From Cyclospora cayetanensis (lineage: Eukaryota > Apicomplexa > Conoidasida > Eucoccidiorida > Eimeriidae), in assembly GCF_002999335.1 (NCBI RefSeq), contig NW_020312745.1, positions 1-64,000 on the forward strand: a DNA stretch of 64,000 nt, written 5' to 3'. The translations under genes and the position numbers were made by a program. Shown here piece by piece: positions 28,501 through 38,817 of the stretch. Each line of letters begins with the position of its first letter. The first letter of the stretch is position 1. The notes beneath the pieces were generated by a model. The model saw nothing but the letters and a program-made list of their open reading frames with translations, searched no databases and was not told where the DNA came from.

Positions 28501-31447
28501 TCCAGTGCTGTAGATTTTAGCTGAGAATCTGGCACATTATTGTTCTTTAGCTTTAAACCTCGATTCTGAGCACAGAAGACTGTCAACCAAGCCACTGGCT
28601 GCTCAAGGATATACTGGAGTATATGATTGTGACAAATATGCAGTATATACCATCCAGACTGCTTATTCGATTCTCTGGGAGGTGGAGGACTTGTAGGTTC
28701 TTGCAAACGCCGATGTGCTCAAGACTGGTTATTTGTTGCCGTACAAGCCTCAGCTGCCGCAGGCAGCAGAATGCTCCTAGAGCCTCTAGTGACCGAGGTC
28801 CTAAGCATCTATCCATTATCAATTCAATTGAATCAACAAGATTAACTTGCGAGGCGTCCCTTATACCTGCCACTTCATATAACCGCGGGAGGTCTGTGCA
28901 GACACTGCAACAAAATAAAAAGAATAGCACACTATGCTGCATGCTAAGGCTTCATGTGGAAGAAGGACTGCTGCTACTCTTCTTTTGCTTGCTGTAAATG
29001 GGAATGGCGAGCAGCAGCAGCCGTCTGTTGACGCCTCCCCTGGTTCTTCCTCCAAAGCATCAAAAGTGTTAGTGGAAAGAACCACAAATAAAGTGCACAC
29101 TCACAAAACCGGTAGCGTGGCTGCTGCTGCTGTAGCGATAGAATAAGAGAACAAGTTTAGTTGCTCTTACTCTTCCAGCGAAGTAAGAGCGTCCACGCCC
29201 TCCCTCATAGCGGATGCCGTGTCCAAAGTCAGGGTTGCGACGGAAATCTTCGGAGCATCATCAGGATCACTGATGAAGCCGCTGTGTTGTGATTCTTCTT
29301 CACCGTTGTTGGCTTTCACAGTCTTGGCGCACATCTCGGGGGGCTCCAACGGCGACAACACATTTAGAGCTGCCACTGCAGATGCCAGGCCCATTCGGGA
29401 AGCCCGCGCACGCCTGCAACTGTGGGGTCTCCAGGAGCCCTTTAAACAAAGGGACGAATCATACGGAGAGGCGATATGCAGCACAGCTTTATCCTGGAGA
29501 TTCTCTGGTTGTGTCGCCTGTGGAGGGTCCCTTGGGTCTTCTGGTGGGCTTGGGCGCTTGTGGGGACTAGTGGGCCTACTGGTTGAGGGAGCAGATAGGC
29601 TCTGACATGCACCGTTGAATTCAAGGTTATCGTGCGGTCCAGCAACAAGACCAGCCCCAGGGGTGGTGATAGTAGCAACAGCAGCAATTTCATCGGCCTT
29701 CCTGGGGCTCTTGAGTAGAAGGGCACTGCCATCACCTTGATGCCTTTTGCAATTAGCCTGATTGTCCTTATTGTAGCTGCCGTCACTGCCGCATTTGCGA
29801 TAGCTGCTGCCCTCAAGCCTTTTTGGGCTTCTTATAGAGGGCCACTGGTTCAAAAGCTGGGAACGAACGGTGGGGATAGACCTAGGCTTCTCTTCCGATA
29901 TGCCTCCCCAGATCTCTGGAGCTCTAAACCCAGATACTGCCATCGTGTCGCCTGACAGCTTGTTAACGTTTCCACCACTAATCACAGAGCCCTTGAATGC
30001 CTCGGCTTCTGCATTCAGGCAAGGAAGCTTTTGGGTTCTAAGTCTACTGCTGGAACTGTTGCTTGTAGTGTAGCAACCATTTGCATCACTGGTGCTGCTT
30101 TCAGCTGAATTGTTGCTATCGTTGTTCATGTTATCTTTTTTTGGTTTGAAGCTACAATTACTACCGTGGCTAGGGGTGCTGCTATTGCTGCCAACGCTGC
30201 TAGTGCAAGCGCCCCAGGCATCGGGCACCCACTGCTGCCGTGCCTGATCATTGTTGTGCTTCTCATGGGGGGCTTTGCCGATAATATGAGGGACACTTAT
30301 GGACTCTTGACGTTGCTCGGGGAACGCATGCACACGGAAAGGGCATGGAGTGTCTTTTTCTCCTGTCCTGCTATCGCCCCTGTACATCAGCGAGGATCCT
30401 GAGGCAGCCTTACCACGTCCAGGCTTGCGCGAGCTACTTTGGTGGAGCCCTTTGCCTTTCTGGTTTTGCATATTTCTACCTGATTGCCTTGCTGAACAAT
30501 CTTTCTGGGGGGTTTCAGTTACACCAGCATCGCGTACGCCGGTGAACACACAAGTGGTTTCTTGCGGGCTGTCACATAGGGTCTCTGCTGGGTTAATATC
30601 CCAATAAGGCCGCTCAATATTTTTAAGAAAATAACATGGAGAAGGACTATTGCAGCTTGATGCCGCATATACAGAAAGAAGCCTGCGGGGCATTGCCCAA
30701 GGAATGGGGCCTGGGTTTCCGTACGTCCCAGCGACTGCATTACTACACACCGTGGCCACCTGGTGTTCCAGCCGCTGGCGATCTAGCTGCTTCGTGGAAT
30801 CGTGAGATCTGTCAATGCCTTCCTGAGTTGCTTCCGGCGGTAGCGCTGGATTGAGCACTGTTATGGGATGCACCTCAGACTCCTTGTTGTGTAGGGCCCT
30901 ACACCCTTCCATCTCCAAGCCTGCTCGCTTAGTATCCAATGCGATTCCTGTACTGTGCATTATGCGAGCTGAGGGGCCAAGCACATTACTACTGTGGGTA
31001 GGCATATTGACCTCCATTGCCTCGCTCTCTGTACTATTCACTACCAGGGCGGCGCTGGAACAAAGAATGCCAAACTGCGTTCCGTGTGGGTCTGGTTTCA
31101 GCAATTTTAAGAGGATTTGGTTTTTCCCAGAGCTGTCTGCCACTTCAGTCAAGAGTCATTTACTCGTCCTTGAGGTTTCCTATAGGGGACTCCTGAGATG
31201 CGGCCTCATCACGCCGTTTTACAGCAGTGACAGCAAGTGGTGCAGGAAGACCCAGGGGACCTGTGGGGAGAGGGAAGATACTGATAAGGCGCATAGATGC
31301 TACAAAGCTTTACCTCATTCACGTTGTTGGGTAGCAGTATATTTTTGTTTTATCTGTTTTAGTTACCGCCCACTTACCCATGCCTCCCGCACAGCTTGCA
31401 TTAACTTCTTGCTGCACTTGTTCCTCGTTTAAGTTCTCCATGTCCAT
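16542..31447 (-). CDS. LRRC9: LRRC9-like leucine-rich repeat protein
   Basis: This spliced gene encodes about 2400 residues; vertebrate LRRC9 has about 1450. Exons in coding order: 31378-31447, 29171-31136, 28651-28904, 28068-28395, 27645-27798, 26836-27021, 26235-26532, 25570-25647, 24622-24692, about 24350-24517, 23183-23569, 22624-23038, 22145-22409, 21498-21840, 20612-21209, 20076-20341, 19570-19809, 18762-18903, 18302-18394, 17833-18074, 17434-17553, 16542-17121. At least one exon between 24350 and 23570 is unresolved. Nearly all other junctions have GT-AG ends in matching phase. The ATG at 31447 follows an in-frame TAG. The family assignment rests on repeat order and signatures: an ENLNEEQ start, QNPICRL...LYHIPQLQ closing the first LRR block, FAGRLTRELL after a LeuLeuPro..LysValLeuAspGly cap, and a last cap QNPACQRR...LRTIDGEPIS. 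LRRC9 is associated with motile cilia, and its biochemical role is unknown. The C-terminal tail of about 170 residues after the last cap is polar and His/Gln-rich. The LRR identity is firm; orthology is inferred from recalled family sequence. Confidence 0.85.
17129..17165. repeat. AT microsatellite at an LRRC9-like splice acceptor
   Basis: Two (AT)n blocks separated by a short interruption fill the 3' end of the last intron (17122-17433). They end about seven bases before the inferred acceptor AG at 17123-17122, where a pyrimidine tract would normally sit. Confidence 0.8.
21016..21055. repeat. CAG/CTG triplet tract encoding poly-Cys
   Basis: An imperfect CAG/CAA-type triplet run on the plus strand is read on the minus strand in the TGC frame inside the 20612-21209 exon. 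It produces the cysteine-dense stretch CCCFCCCCCNCC. Triplet runs of this type are characteristic of Eimeria-like coding sequence, but the Cys frame is uncommon. The flanking exon phases (2 in, 0 out) support this frame. Confidence 0.75.
24166..24178. repeat. Short AC microsatellite
   Basis: A run of about six AC units lies in a probable intron of the LRRC9-like gene, between the exons ending near 24350 and starting at 23569. No functional claim is made. Confidence 0.7.
26533..26835 (-). other. In-frame, stop-free intron of the LRRC9-like gene
   Basis: This 303-base segment lies between donor AAT|GTACGG and acceptor ttggcag|GAT, phase 0 on both sides. Its length is a multiple of three and it contains no stop codon in the coding frame, so retention would add 101 residues without a frameshift. 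I treat it as an intron because removing it restores the expected helix-rich linker between LRR blocks. It could instead be constitutively coding. Confidence 0.5.
29171..31136 (-). other. 1966-base low-complexity exon of the LRRC9-like gene
   Basis: This is exon 2 of the LRRC9-like gene. It is open for about 655 codons and rich in Ser, Asn, Gly, Pro and Lys, with runs such as SSSS and NNDSNNS and no recognised domain. Its acceptor (gtggcag) and donor (GTAAGAG) give phase 1 in and phase 2 out. Those phases join the short start exon to the first LRR exon, which cannot be joined directly in frame. This makes it obligatory coding sequence. Vertebrate LRRC9 has only a short linker here. Several long frames on the opposite strand are shadows of this exon. 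Confidence 0.8.
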
Positions 31448-34246
31448 TTCACTCCCTCTTGCTCGCTATGCAAAAATCTGTTTTCTGCAGTCTTGTGTCC
31501 TCGTGTGGTCGCCTGCACATCTTTTCTCAGATTCGTGGGCAGGGATGTGTCCGAATGAGTTTTCAACTCATATCAGACCAAGATTATGAGGACTGATGTG
31601 TCTAGAATTTCGGTAGGTTTAGCTTGGGAACCAAGTCCTCCCTACTCGTCCCCTCTAAACACAGGTCACTTACAAAAGACCGTAGCATGTCTCTTCACCC
31701 TGAGACAACGAATGTTCAATGCACCGCCTCTTTCTCGTTTCACGCCCAAAACCGCTCTAAAACAAAAGGTTTAATGCATTTTAATGAGAAAGGAGAGCAA
31801 ATGATGCCCATTTAGCGCGGCTCTGATGGCGCGGGGACAACCAGAGACGACGGAGGTTGCAGAGGAGTGAAATAAACATACGGAACATGCAACACTGGGG
31901 CTATTTACAAGCTTCTTTCTGGACATAAAAAACAATTGAATATAAGCCTTGATAACACTCGCAGCGCTTTGTGCAGGCTACGTCCATTTAATGATCAAAA
32001 GTCAGCCGGCGGTAGGTTTTAGGCGATAGGCCACTCGTGGCAGAAACAGCAGGACAGTTTAAAGGCACTTCTACCTTTCACTCAAAGCAAGGTACATATT
32101 TTTTATTTACTCCTACATCGCAGTAGAATACACATGCTTGCAGGTTGCGAGAGGGTTATCTCGCCAGCGCAGAACTGTGGGATAAAGCTGTCTTATAAGT
32201 TTGCTCGTGGGGTCATAAGCAGGAACGCACACTGAATCGCGATATATTGCCTTGCGTCTACATAGCCAATTGTACTCTAGAAACGATAGAGGCTCCCTGA
32301 TTGTCAAGGTGCCTATGTACATAGCTGGAAACCCTGTTCATTCGCTAAAGTACTCTGTGACCCCAACGTTAGCAACGCTGCAAGTATTAGTGAGCCAGGG
32401 AATTCTCTTAGACTACAGTGAAAAGAGTGCGGGGCGTGAGAGGGGCTTTAAGCAGATGTTGAACAGCATATACACACATAGACAGCTCATGAAAGAGTAA
32501 GGGGAATGCCAAAATGTTGTGCTGCTCACTAAGCGAGCTCTCGCTGCAAACAAATCAAATTTCATGTTTTGAGTTTAAAAGAAGGAGCCTGTGATACCTT
32601 ATAATCTGAAGCCAAGTTTTTTGGGGATCAGCTGCCTCTTTTCCCCCTCCTCAACCCTGATCCCTGGCAGATATTCGTACATATCCCATCCGGTGCCTGC
32701 GCTAAGCCCGATCCAAGACTTAGCGGAGCTTCGTCCTCTGTGAATAGCGCAATTATTAATCTTTGTTGTATGTCACATCAGAGGGGGGCCAACTGTATTT
32801 ACGTGGGGGCTCACGGCAACATGCGAACTCCCCCTGGCGGTCAAGTAGAACCCTTAAGTAGTCCGTGCACCCAAAAGCTGATTTTTCAACACAATATTGC
32901 AGAACCTCTTTTGAGCAAAATGGCCCTGCTGCAGCCACCACCGGACCACTGGTTTCTCAATAAGCTGTAGATAGGAGGCAGCGAGTAGAAACGCTTTGCG
33001 GCCATGCCTCTTTTCTTGACAAGCCCTGGATATGCCAAGAATACCATGGATTTCTGCTGTGCTGGAGAGCCCAGGCTTGCTACATGCTTGCTTATAATAT
33101 CTAATTACACGGTTATAAAAGTGTGAAGATAGCTCGTTATGGTCTAATTCTTTCGCCTTCAAAACACGTCGGTGACGTACAACACGTGCACGTTTTAAAA
33201 GCCTAACAGTTATGAAGCACGATAGCCCTGGGGCTTCGAATTGGCCAGTGGCCGCAAACGCGTAAAGTGCCAACAAGTACGGAACTTAACACTGCCACGG
33301 TATAGAACCTGGTGCCGCGACGGGAGACTGTACGGCGTAACTCTGCCCATGTGTTACCATCTCTGTGTGCCTCCTCCGTTGGCTTCGTTTAGACATTTGG
33401 AGCGATGCAACGTTATGAAAGCCACACAGTGCCAACAATAAGGAAAGATGTACTAGTACAGGGAAGAAGAGACTCATGGCGATTTCTTCTGTTGTCGTCT
33501 CAACTGTGGTGGCAGCCAGCTCCTAAGTAAATTCCAATGAGCCACTGAATACAAGAAACCCAAAATTTCAAAGCTCTGCCACTTAAAGTCACCTGCAAGT
33601 GCCACTCATGAGCAATGGAGCAGCTATGGCGGAGAAAGAACGTTCCCCGCAACCCCGGACCCTTCTCTGGAAACTCCTGCCCGACCCGAAGACCAAGACA
33701 ATTGCACAAAGACTTTATTTAGCATAGTTTCGAAAAATTTAGTTGGCATCTTCATGAAATTATAGACGAGCAGCTGCTTTGGAAAATTTAAAGGCCTTAC
33801 TGTCTCGGGGAACGTCATCCTCGCTGCCAGCCTTTCGCTTGTTACCTTCCCATAGGCGACGACCTGGGAAATCACGCAAAGCCCAAACCATAATGCGTTA
33901 AACGGAGCTCTCCACGGTGAATCCTAAACCTTATATCCTAAGCTCACAAGATTTTGAGGAAACGGTGGTGGAGGTCCCTACCGCGTGCTAGTTCATCTTT
34001 CTGTTGCTCACCCGTTTCGATTGTCGAAGCCGCCTTTCCCTGGTGTTGTTGTTGCTGCTGCTCTAGGGCAGGATGCTGGGGCACAGTAACAAGCGGGAGA
34101 CCAAGGCGTTTCGAACTGCATTGCTGCAGCGAAAATAGCGAACAGTGCAAGGACGCGAACCCTTAGCCTGCTGCTTCACATTTGATTGTTTGAGGATATG
34201 GTAGCAGCTACGGACTCCTCGTCAATAGGTTTTGGAAGTGTCAGCA

Positions 34247-34690
34247 ATGCAGAAACTTCGACAGCTCTCCGGAGAGACTCACCCTCTTGCCGTACTGAAA
34301 GGATTCTTCCTCTGCATGTATATAGAAGCACAACTGTCGCATATCATTCATGCAAGAAGAGTCGCAGCAAGGGAAACAGCTGGTGCCGCAACTGCATGTA
34401 GACTCGCTACACCCCTAAGGCTGTTCTTGCATTTACCTGCTGTCCCAGTAGGCCGCATGATAGGCAAACTTCCTGCAGCAGGCGCCGCTGCTAAGGTCGA
34501 TTTAATTCCTCAGCAAAAGCATACAGCATTGGCACCTACTGCTCGATCTTGTGTTGAGCGACGCCGGCCTCTCGAGCTGCAGCTGCTGCCATCAAAGCTC
34601 TTGAAGCGGAACAGCTTCTTTAGAAGCAACAAAGACTCGCCAAATTCTCTAGGTGCTGCCTGCGCACAGATGTATGCGCTACTGCTTTAG
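34247..34690 (+). CDS. Candidate small Ala-rich protein, unrecognised
   Basis: This 147-codon frame runs from an ATG to a TAG. The product is basic and rich in Ala, Leu and Arg, with a CMYIEAQLSH segment and short Ala runs; I see no known motif and no clear signal peptide. In favour are the ATG start and local codon content resembling the adjacent hydrolase gene. Against are the lack of recognisable similarity and frames of similar length on the opposite strand. It might be an exon of a larger gene. Confidence 0.25.
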   Translation: MQKLRQLSGETHPLAVLKGFFLCMYIEAQLSHIIHARRVAARETAGAATACRLATPLRLFLHLPAVPVGRMIGKLPAAGAAAKVDLIPQQKHTALAPTARSCVERRRPLELQLLPSKLLKRNSFFRSNKDSPNSLGAACAQMYALLL

Positions 34691-34933
34691 CTTCATTTGC
34701 AATCGTCTGCTGCTTTGTTGGTAATACCGAACTGCCACTCCGATATCTGCATCAGACTTAACTGATGCCTTTACTGACGTGTAAACCACTGCTGTTGTTT
34801 GCACTGCGGTTGCTCTTTTGGAACTTTGCGGAGTAGCAGCTCCTGCCGCAGGAACACCGGATGGGCAAACTAGCACAGATTGATGCCAACGCTCATGCCC
34901 CGATAAGACGGAAATCAACTCCTAAAGGAACTA

Positions 34934-35338
34934 CTACAATATGCAGCAAGCAGCACGAGCGATAACTGTCGGTGGTGCTACCACAGCATGCGTTCCAGAG
35001 GCTGCAGTCGGCGGCGCCGCAGACACTGTCGTAGCAGGAGAGGCAGCTACTGCTGTGCAAAAGTTGTACGCCCATTTTTGACCACAGGGCAGTTTAAGTG
35101 GCATCAGAAACTCTTTTTCACGAGGGGGAAGGTTAATAACACCGGCACTAGGGGCTACAGCAGGAGCAGCGTCACATCTTTTCACGGAAGGCAGCCCTTG
35201 CTGCAGCCGAAGTAAGGTGTACGCAACAGCAGCACCAATAAACACACCAGCTGAATATTTGTCTGCTAGCAGAGACTCGTCTGGCCACCAGAAGACCGTC
35301 TTGCAGTGGGTACTGGGGCTGTCGATCGTTTGAGCACT
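34934..35338 (-). CDS. Candidate membrane-protein exon, unrecognised
   Basis: The frame is open from a TAG near 35340 to a TAG at 34934. It has no ATG near its 5' end; the first is well inside, after VINLPPREKEFL. It reads FWWPDESLLADKYSAG, then a plausible membrane segment VFIGAAVAYTLLRL, a basic/polar region, and an Ala/Pro/Val-rich tail ending ARAACCIL. It would need an upstream exon overlapping the plus-strand hydrolase gene, which weakens the case. I cannot name a family. Confidence 0.2.
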   Translation of the reverse strand, partial: SAQTIDSPSTHCKTVFWWPDESLLADKYSAGVFIGAAVAYTLLRLQQGLPSVKRCDAAPAVAPSAGVINLPPREKEFLMPLKLPCGQKWAYNFCTAVAASPATTVSAAPPTAASGTHAVVAPPTVIARAACCIL

Positions 35339-35394
35339 TGACTACTCAAACGTGGCAGCGGCGGCGGCAGCAGCAGCAGCACCAGTAGAAGCTG

Positions 35395-37341
35395 ATGGCC
35401 TGTGTTGCTTCTGCGAGGCAAATTGATAGCACTGAGGGCACGAAAAAATTAGTAGCAGTCCTGGCAGCAGTGGCAGCCCTTCAACCTGCAGCTACGACGG
35501 CACTACATAACAGTGGCAGTGACCAAACGGGAGCACTTGCAGGATCAGCTGCAGGGACCCAGCAGAGGACGCAGCACCCAGTGAGCATATGTGGATGCAG
35601 CAGTATCAGCAGCAGCTCTCACAGCAGGATGGTTACGGATTTGCCTGCACAAGGCGCAACGTCTTTCCGCTGCTTGTTTCTGCCCTTTTGGCGCAAGGGC
35701 TCCAGAGCAGGTTGGGAGGCCCCTGACTATGAAGCTAAGACTTATGAGATACGTAGCAGCCACGCTAGGCGCTTTCAGACATGCCTGATAGGAACAAGCC
35801 ACCAACTCAGCAACGGCCACACCAGAGCCATTGGCTGCTGCAGGCCCCCAAAACTAGGCAGCTCAGAGCCACATCTGACTTGTTTCCTGCTACAACAGAA
35901 GCGTGAGCTGCCGCAGCAGCTGCCTACCGCTCTGTGCCCAGCCTGCACGACTGTTTATGGTGACTGGAATGGCTTCTGTAACTGCAATGTCAAAGATTCT
36001 TCCACTGCTGATGCAATACCTCCATCCAACAACCTGCTACGTATCCCATCTTGCTCTTCCCAGTGCAGCAGCAGCTTCCATGACGGAGATAGCGAAGAGG
36101 CTTCATTCGCGCCTTCAGGGGTACCAGCAGCAGAGGCTGCCGCTGCAGCATCAACAGGGGCATCAGGTGGACCAACAGCAGGAGCGGTAGCCACAAGGCA
36201 GGGGCCTTTCAATAGCAGCAGCTGGCGCTTCCGTATGAGCCACAATAGCAGCATGAACAAACGTTTTCCTTGCGCTGCATGCTGGAAATGTAGCAATAGC
36301 AGCACCATTAGTCTGAAAGTGCTACAGCTCACAACAGCTAGTGGCAGCATAATCCCTGCCCTCTTTTTGCATCACCCAGCAGCGAAACAGACTCTCTTGG
36401 TCTCCCACGGCAGCGACAAGGACCTGGGTTGTATGTATCCCTTGATAGTATCCCTCTGCCGCTCTCTGTCTATCAACGTCTTGGCGTATGAGTATACTGG
36501 ATATGGCTTTTGCTGCTGCAGTAACACTAAAAAGCAGGAGCAGCAAAAGCAACAGCGACGGTTGTGTCGGGCATCATTGGCTGGGGTCTACAATGATATT
36601 CGTGCTGCATTTGTATGGCTGCTGCAACACCAGCAGCAAACACCTCTAAGCATTATTCTGTACAGCGAGGGCAGGGGCCTTATCCCAGCGCTATGGCTTA
36701 GGACTGAACTGGTGGCAGAGGGCCTGCAACTGGGTGGCCTTGTGTTTGTCTGTCCAGCACCAACTGTAGCAACAGTGCCCGAGGAACAAGATACGGAAAA
36801 GGAGCGACGCAAGGGATTTATCAGACGCATGGCCTCTTCTTGTTGCAGGAAACGTAGCGAACTGCACCAGGTGTACATGCAACTGCTGGAGCTACAGCTG
36901 GACGAGCTGCTGATCCTGGAGGGGGCCTCAGAGGCAGTCCCTGCCGGAAAGACACCGCAGTTGCTGTTACGGCAAAGGGCAGCAGCAGCAGCAACAAATT
37001 TTAAAGCCGAGGCTTCTGGCTGCACATGCGGCAGCATGCCAAAAGGAGAACAACTGCGGCTCCTGAAGGAGTATGTGCACCGTGCAGGTGAACAGCAACA
37101 GCAGCATGAATTCGTATTGGAGCAGAAGCAGATGTTCTTGAGCGATCTGATCCACAAGGATGAACCCAAAGTTTTTAGTGAGCAGAAAAGGCAGCAAATT
37201 TGCAATGAGCCGCATGCATGTCGTGTAAAAAGCGCTCCAACTAAATACCGCATTGAGCTTGTATCTCCTTCCCCTACAGTGGAAGGCACACCACAGCAGG
37301 AGCTGCAGTTGGGGCAGCAACGCCAGTCAGGTCAGCAGTAA
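35395..37341 (+). CDS. ABHD17-like alpha/beta hydrolase, probable pseudoenzyme
   Basis: This single 648-codon exon starts at an ATG preceded by an in-frame TAG. Residues 1-300 are low-complexity and rich in Ser, Ala, Gln, Cys and Thr from triplet runs. From about residue 305 the fold of the ABHD17/BEM46 group appears: TLLVSHGSDKDLG (333-345) carries the His-Gly oxyanion turn, then SINVLAYEYTGYGF, a YNDIRAAFVWL helix, and IILYSEGRGL. In ABHD17 depalmitoylases that last element is a G-x-S-x-G elbow, so the nucleophile position here is Gly426. The segment that normally carries the catalytic Asp (HG..DevvP) reads LILEGASEAVP (506-516), and no family-like catalytic His follows. I therefore infer a non-catalytic relative, perhaps a binding protein. 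A Cys-rich, Gln-rich insert (CCCSN...QKQQ) lies between the GYG turn and the next helix. The fold is well supported; loss of activity is an inference. Confidence 0.8.
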   Translation: MACVASARQIDSTEGTKKLVAVLAAVAALQPAATTALHNSGSDQTGALAGSAAGTQQRTQHPVSICGCSSISSSSHSRMVTDLPAQGATSFRCLFLPFWRKGSRAGWEAPDYEAKTYEIRSSHARRFQTCLIGTSHQLSNGHTRAIGCCRPPKLGSSEPHLTCFLLQQKRELPQQLPTALCPACTTVYGDWNGFCNCNVKDSSTADAIPPSNNLLRIPSCSSQCSSSFHDGDSEEASFAPSGVPAAEAAAAASTGASGGPTAGAVATRQGPFNSSSWRFRMSHNSSMNKRFPCAACWKCSNSSTISLKVLQLTTASGSIIPALFLHHPAAKQTLLVSHGSDKDLGCMYPLIVSLCRSLSINVLAYEYTGYGFCCCSNTKKQEQQKQQRRLCRASLAGVYNDIRAAFVWLLQHQQQTPLSIILYSEGRGLIPALWLRTELVAEGLQLGGLVFVCPAPTVATVPEEQDTEKERRKGFIRRMASSCCRKRSELHQVYMQLLELQLDELLILEGASEAVPAGKTPQLLLRQRAAAAATNFKAEASGCTCGSMPKGEQLRLLKEYVHRAGEQQQQHEFVLEQKQMFLSDLIHKDEPKVFSEQKRQQICNEPHACRVKSAPTKYRIELVSPSPTVEGTPQQELQLGQQRQSGQQ

Positions 37342-38817
37342 GAGTTGCACAGGAACACAGTTCGGCTTTCAATGTGACACAGCAGCGGTTCGCTGCGACA
37401 GCTGACAGCAGTGTACGGCATAGAATGAGCTAACCGGCACCGCACGTTTTTGCATGGACCCAGAGATACCTGGGTGCCTTTTCTGCACGCAGCACTTGCC
37501 ACGTCTATCTGGCAGGTTTGCAGCTCTCTACAGTCTTTAGACATCTTAGTAGATATCGAAGAAGAGTGCGGCGCATGCACACTCCACTGCAGTAGAAAAT
37601 ATGGATAATCTCGTAACTTAGTCATCCTCTCTGACGGACAATGCATGAGCCAGCGCTTGGAGCATTCGAGTAAATTTGCTGCTGCCACAGCTGTATTTGC
37701 AGAAGCAGCTGCGGTAGCAGCTCTCTCGTCAACCGTTGCGGGTGCAGCTCTTCTCTTTTAGTTGCAATCTTTTTCGGCTAAATGTACTCGCTGTAGCCCT
37801 ATTGCAGACAGCTGACGCCACAGCAGCCGAAGCCGGCCGTGTTGCATCAGAAGCCTTTGACCAACCTACCGTGGTGTACACAATGCTGCGGGGGGACAAA
37901 TAGCGACGCTACTTCAGAGGAAGGTATCTTTATTTTTTGGTGGGCATAGGAAGCTACTATCTCCGCTATTCAGACAAGCGCTGCCACAGAATACCCCATT
38001 TTCGTAGTGTGCCCCTAATAAATGACAACTCAAACAGCGGTTTTGCGGTTGACGCTGCGGGGATCACAGCTGCCGCAAAAAGAGTCAACTCAGAAGAGTG
38101 AAATTGCACTGGTGGGGGTGATGTAAGCAGCAGCTGTAAATACAGTGTAAGAGTATTATATCCCTAACATGAAAGGCCAAAAATGACTTTAATTACGAGA
38201 CGCTTGGAAAAGGATGTCAAACTACTTAGTGAAGAAAAGAGCTTTATGTAGCCCTCTAGCCGTACATCTGTCAACACCCTTGTAACACGTAGGCAAATAA
38301 TTAGCACTTATTCGCGTATCGTCTCCCCGTTTTCTTTTTTCAGATGCCTATATCTGGTCGTGTGCTAAGCTGCACAGAAGGCCAGCAGAGCAGAAAAGCA
38401 TCGCCAAGGTTTGGATTCTGACACTGCAGCGCCCGCTTCATGTCACGAACGTGGAGTAATGAAGCCTCTTAGAGAGGTCATGAAGAAAGGCCCGGGGCCT
38501 TTGCTACTCTTATCAGCCTATGGGTGAATAACTATGAAAAGTGGAAGGAAAACGGTTGAGTACTCGAATTAGTCGCATGCAGTTAGTATCATTTAACTGC
38601 CACCAGAGGCTTACAGAAGAAGCCCCCTACGTCTGTTAATGCAATAAAAAGAACAAGAGCTGCGTGCGGCTCTTAGATCGATGAGAGTGCTGTGTAAATG
38701 TCGAGTGATGGGTTCTTGAGCACTTATCTGGAGACTAGCGCTTGAACGAATTTCGACGGGGCCCCGTAATATGTAGGGCTGCTGCTGCTACGACCCCGGA
38801 GGAGAGCAGACGCTCTG
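37342..38817. other. Intergenic region, nothing recognised
   Basis: This lies between the convergent hydrolase gene (plus) and PKD/REJ-like gene (minus). There is one 118-codon minus-strand frame at 37332-37689 without an ATG start, motif or splice support. The rest is noncoding-looking and should hold both 3' ends. Further 3' exons of the minus-strand gene cannot be excluded. Confidence 0.5.

Larger units (their letters stand above)
31448..35394. other. Intergenic region between LRRC9-like and hydrolase genes
   Basis: The LRRC9-like gene starts leftward at 31447 and the hydrolase gene starts rightward at 35395, so this interval should hold the upstream regions of both. From 31448 to about 33900 I find only weak frames. 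One is a 140-codon minus-strand frame at 32854-33276 that has no ATG and no clear splice partner. From about 33950 the sequence becomes richer in CAG/GCA-type triplets, as in neighbouring coding sequence. Two candidate genes there are listed separately at low confidence. Confidence 0.5.

Noticed and set aside
29219..31432. Several plus-strand frames of 60-190 codons
   Set aside because: They are antisense shadows of the long low-complexity exon and start exon of the LRRC9-like gene, whose phases and N-terminal motif fix the minus strand as coding.
32854..33276. 140-codon minus-strand frame
   Set aside because: Contains no ATG at all, has no clear acceptor or donor in phase, and matches no family I recognise.
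36588..37289. 233-codon minus-strand frame
   Set aside because: Shadow of the ABHD17-like gene; its Ser/Cys runs come from reading the triplet repeats on the other strand.
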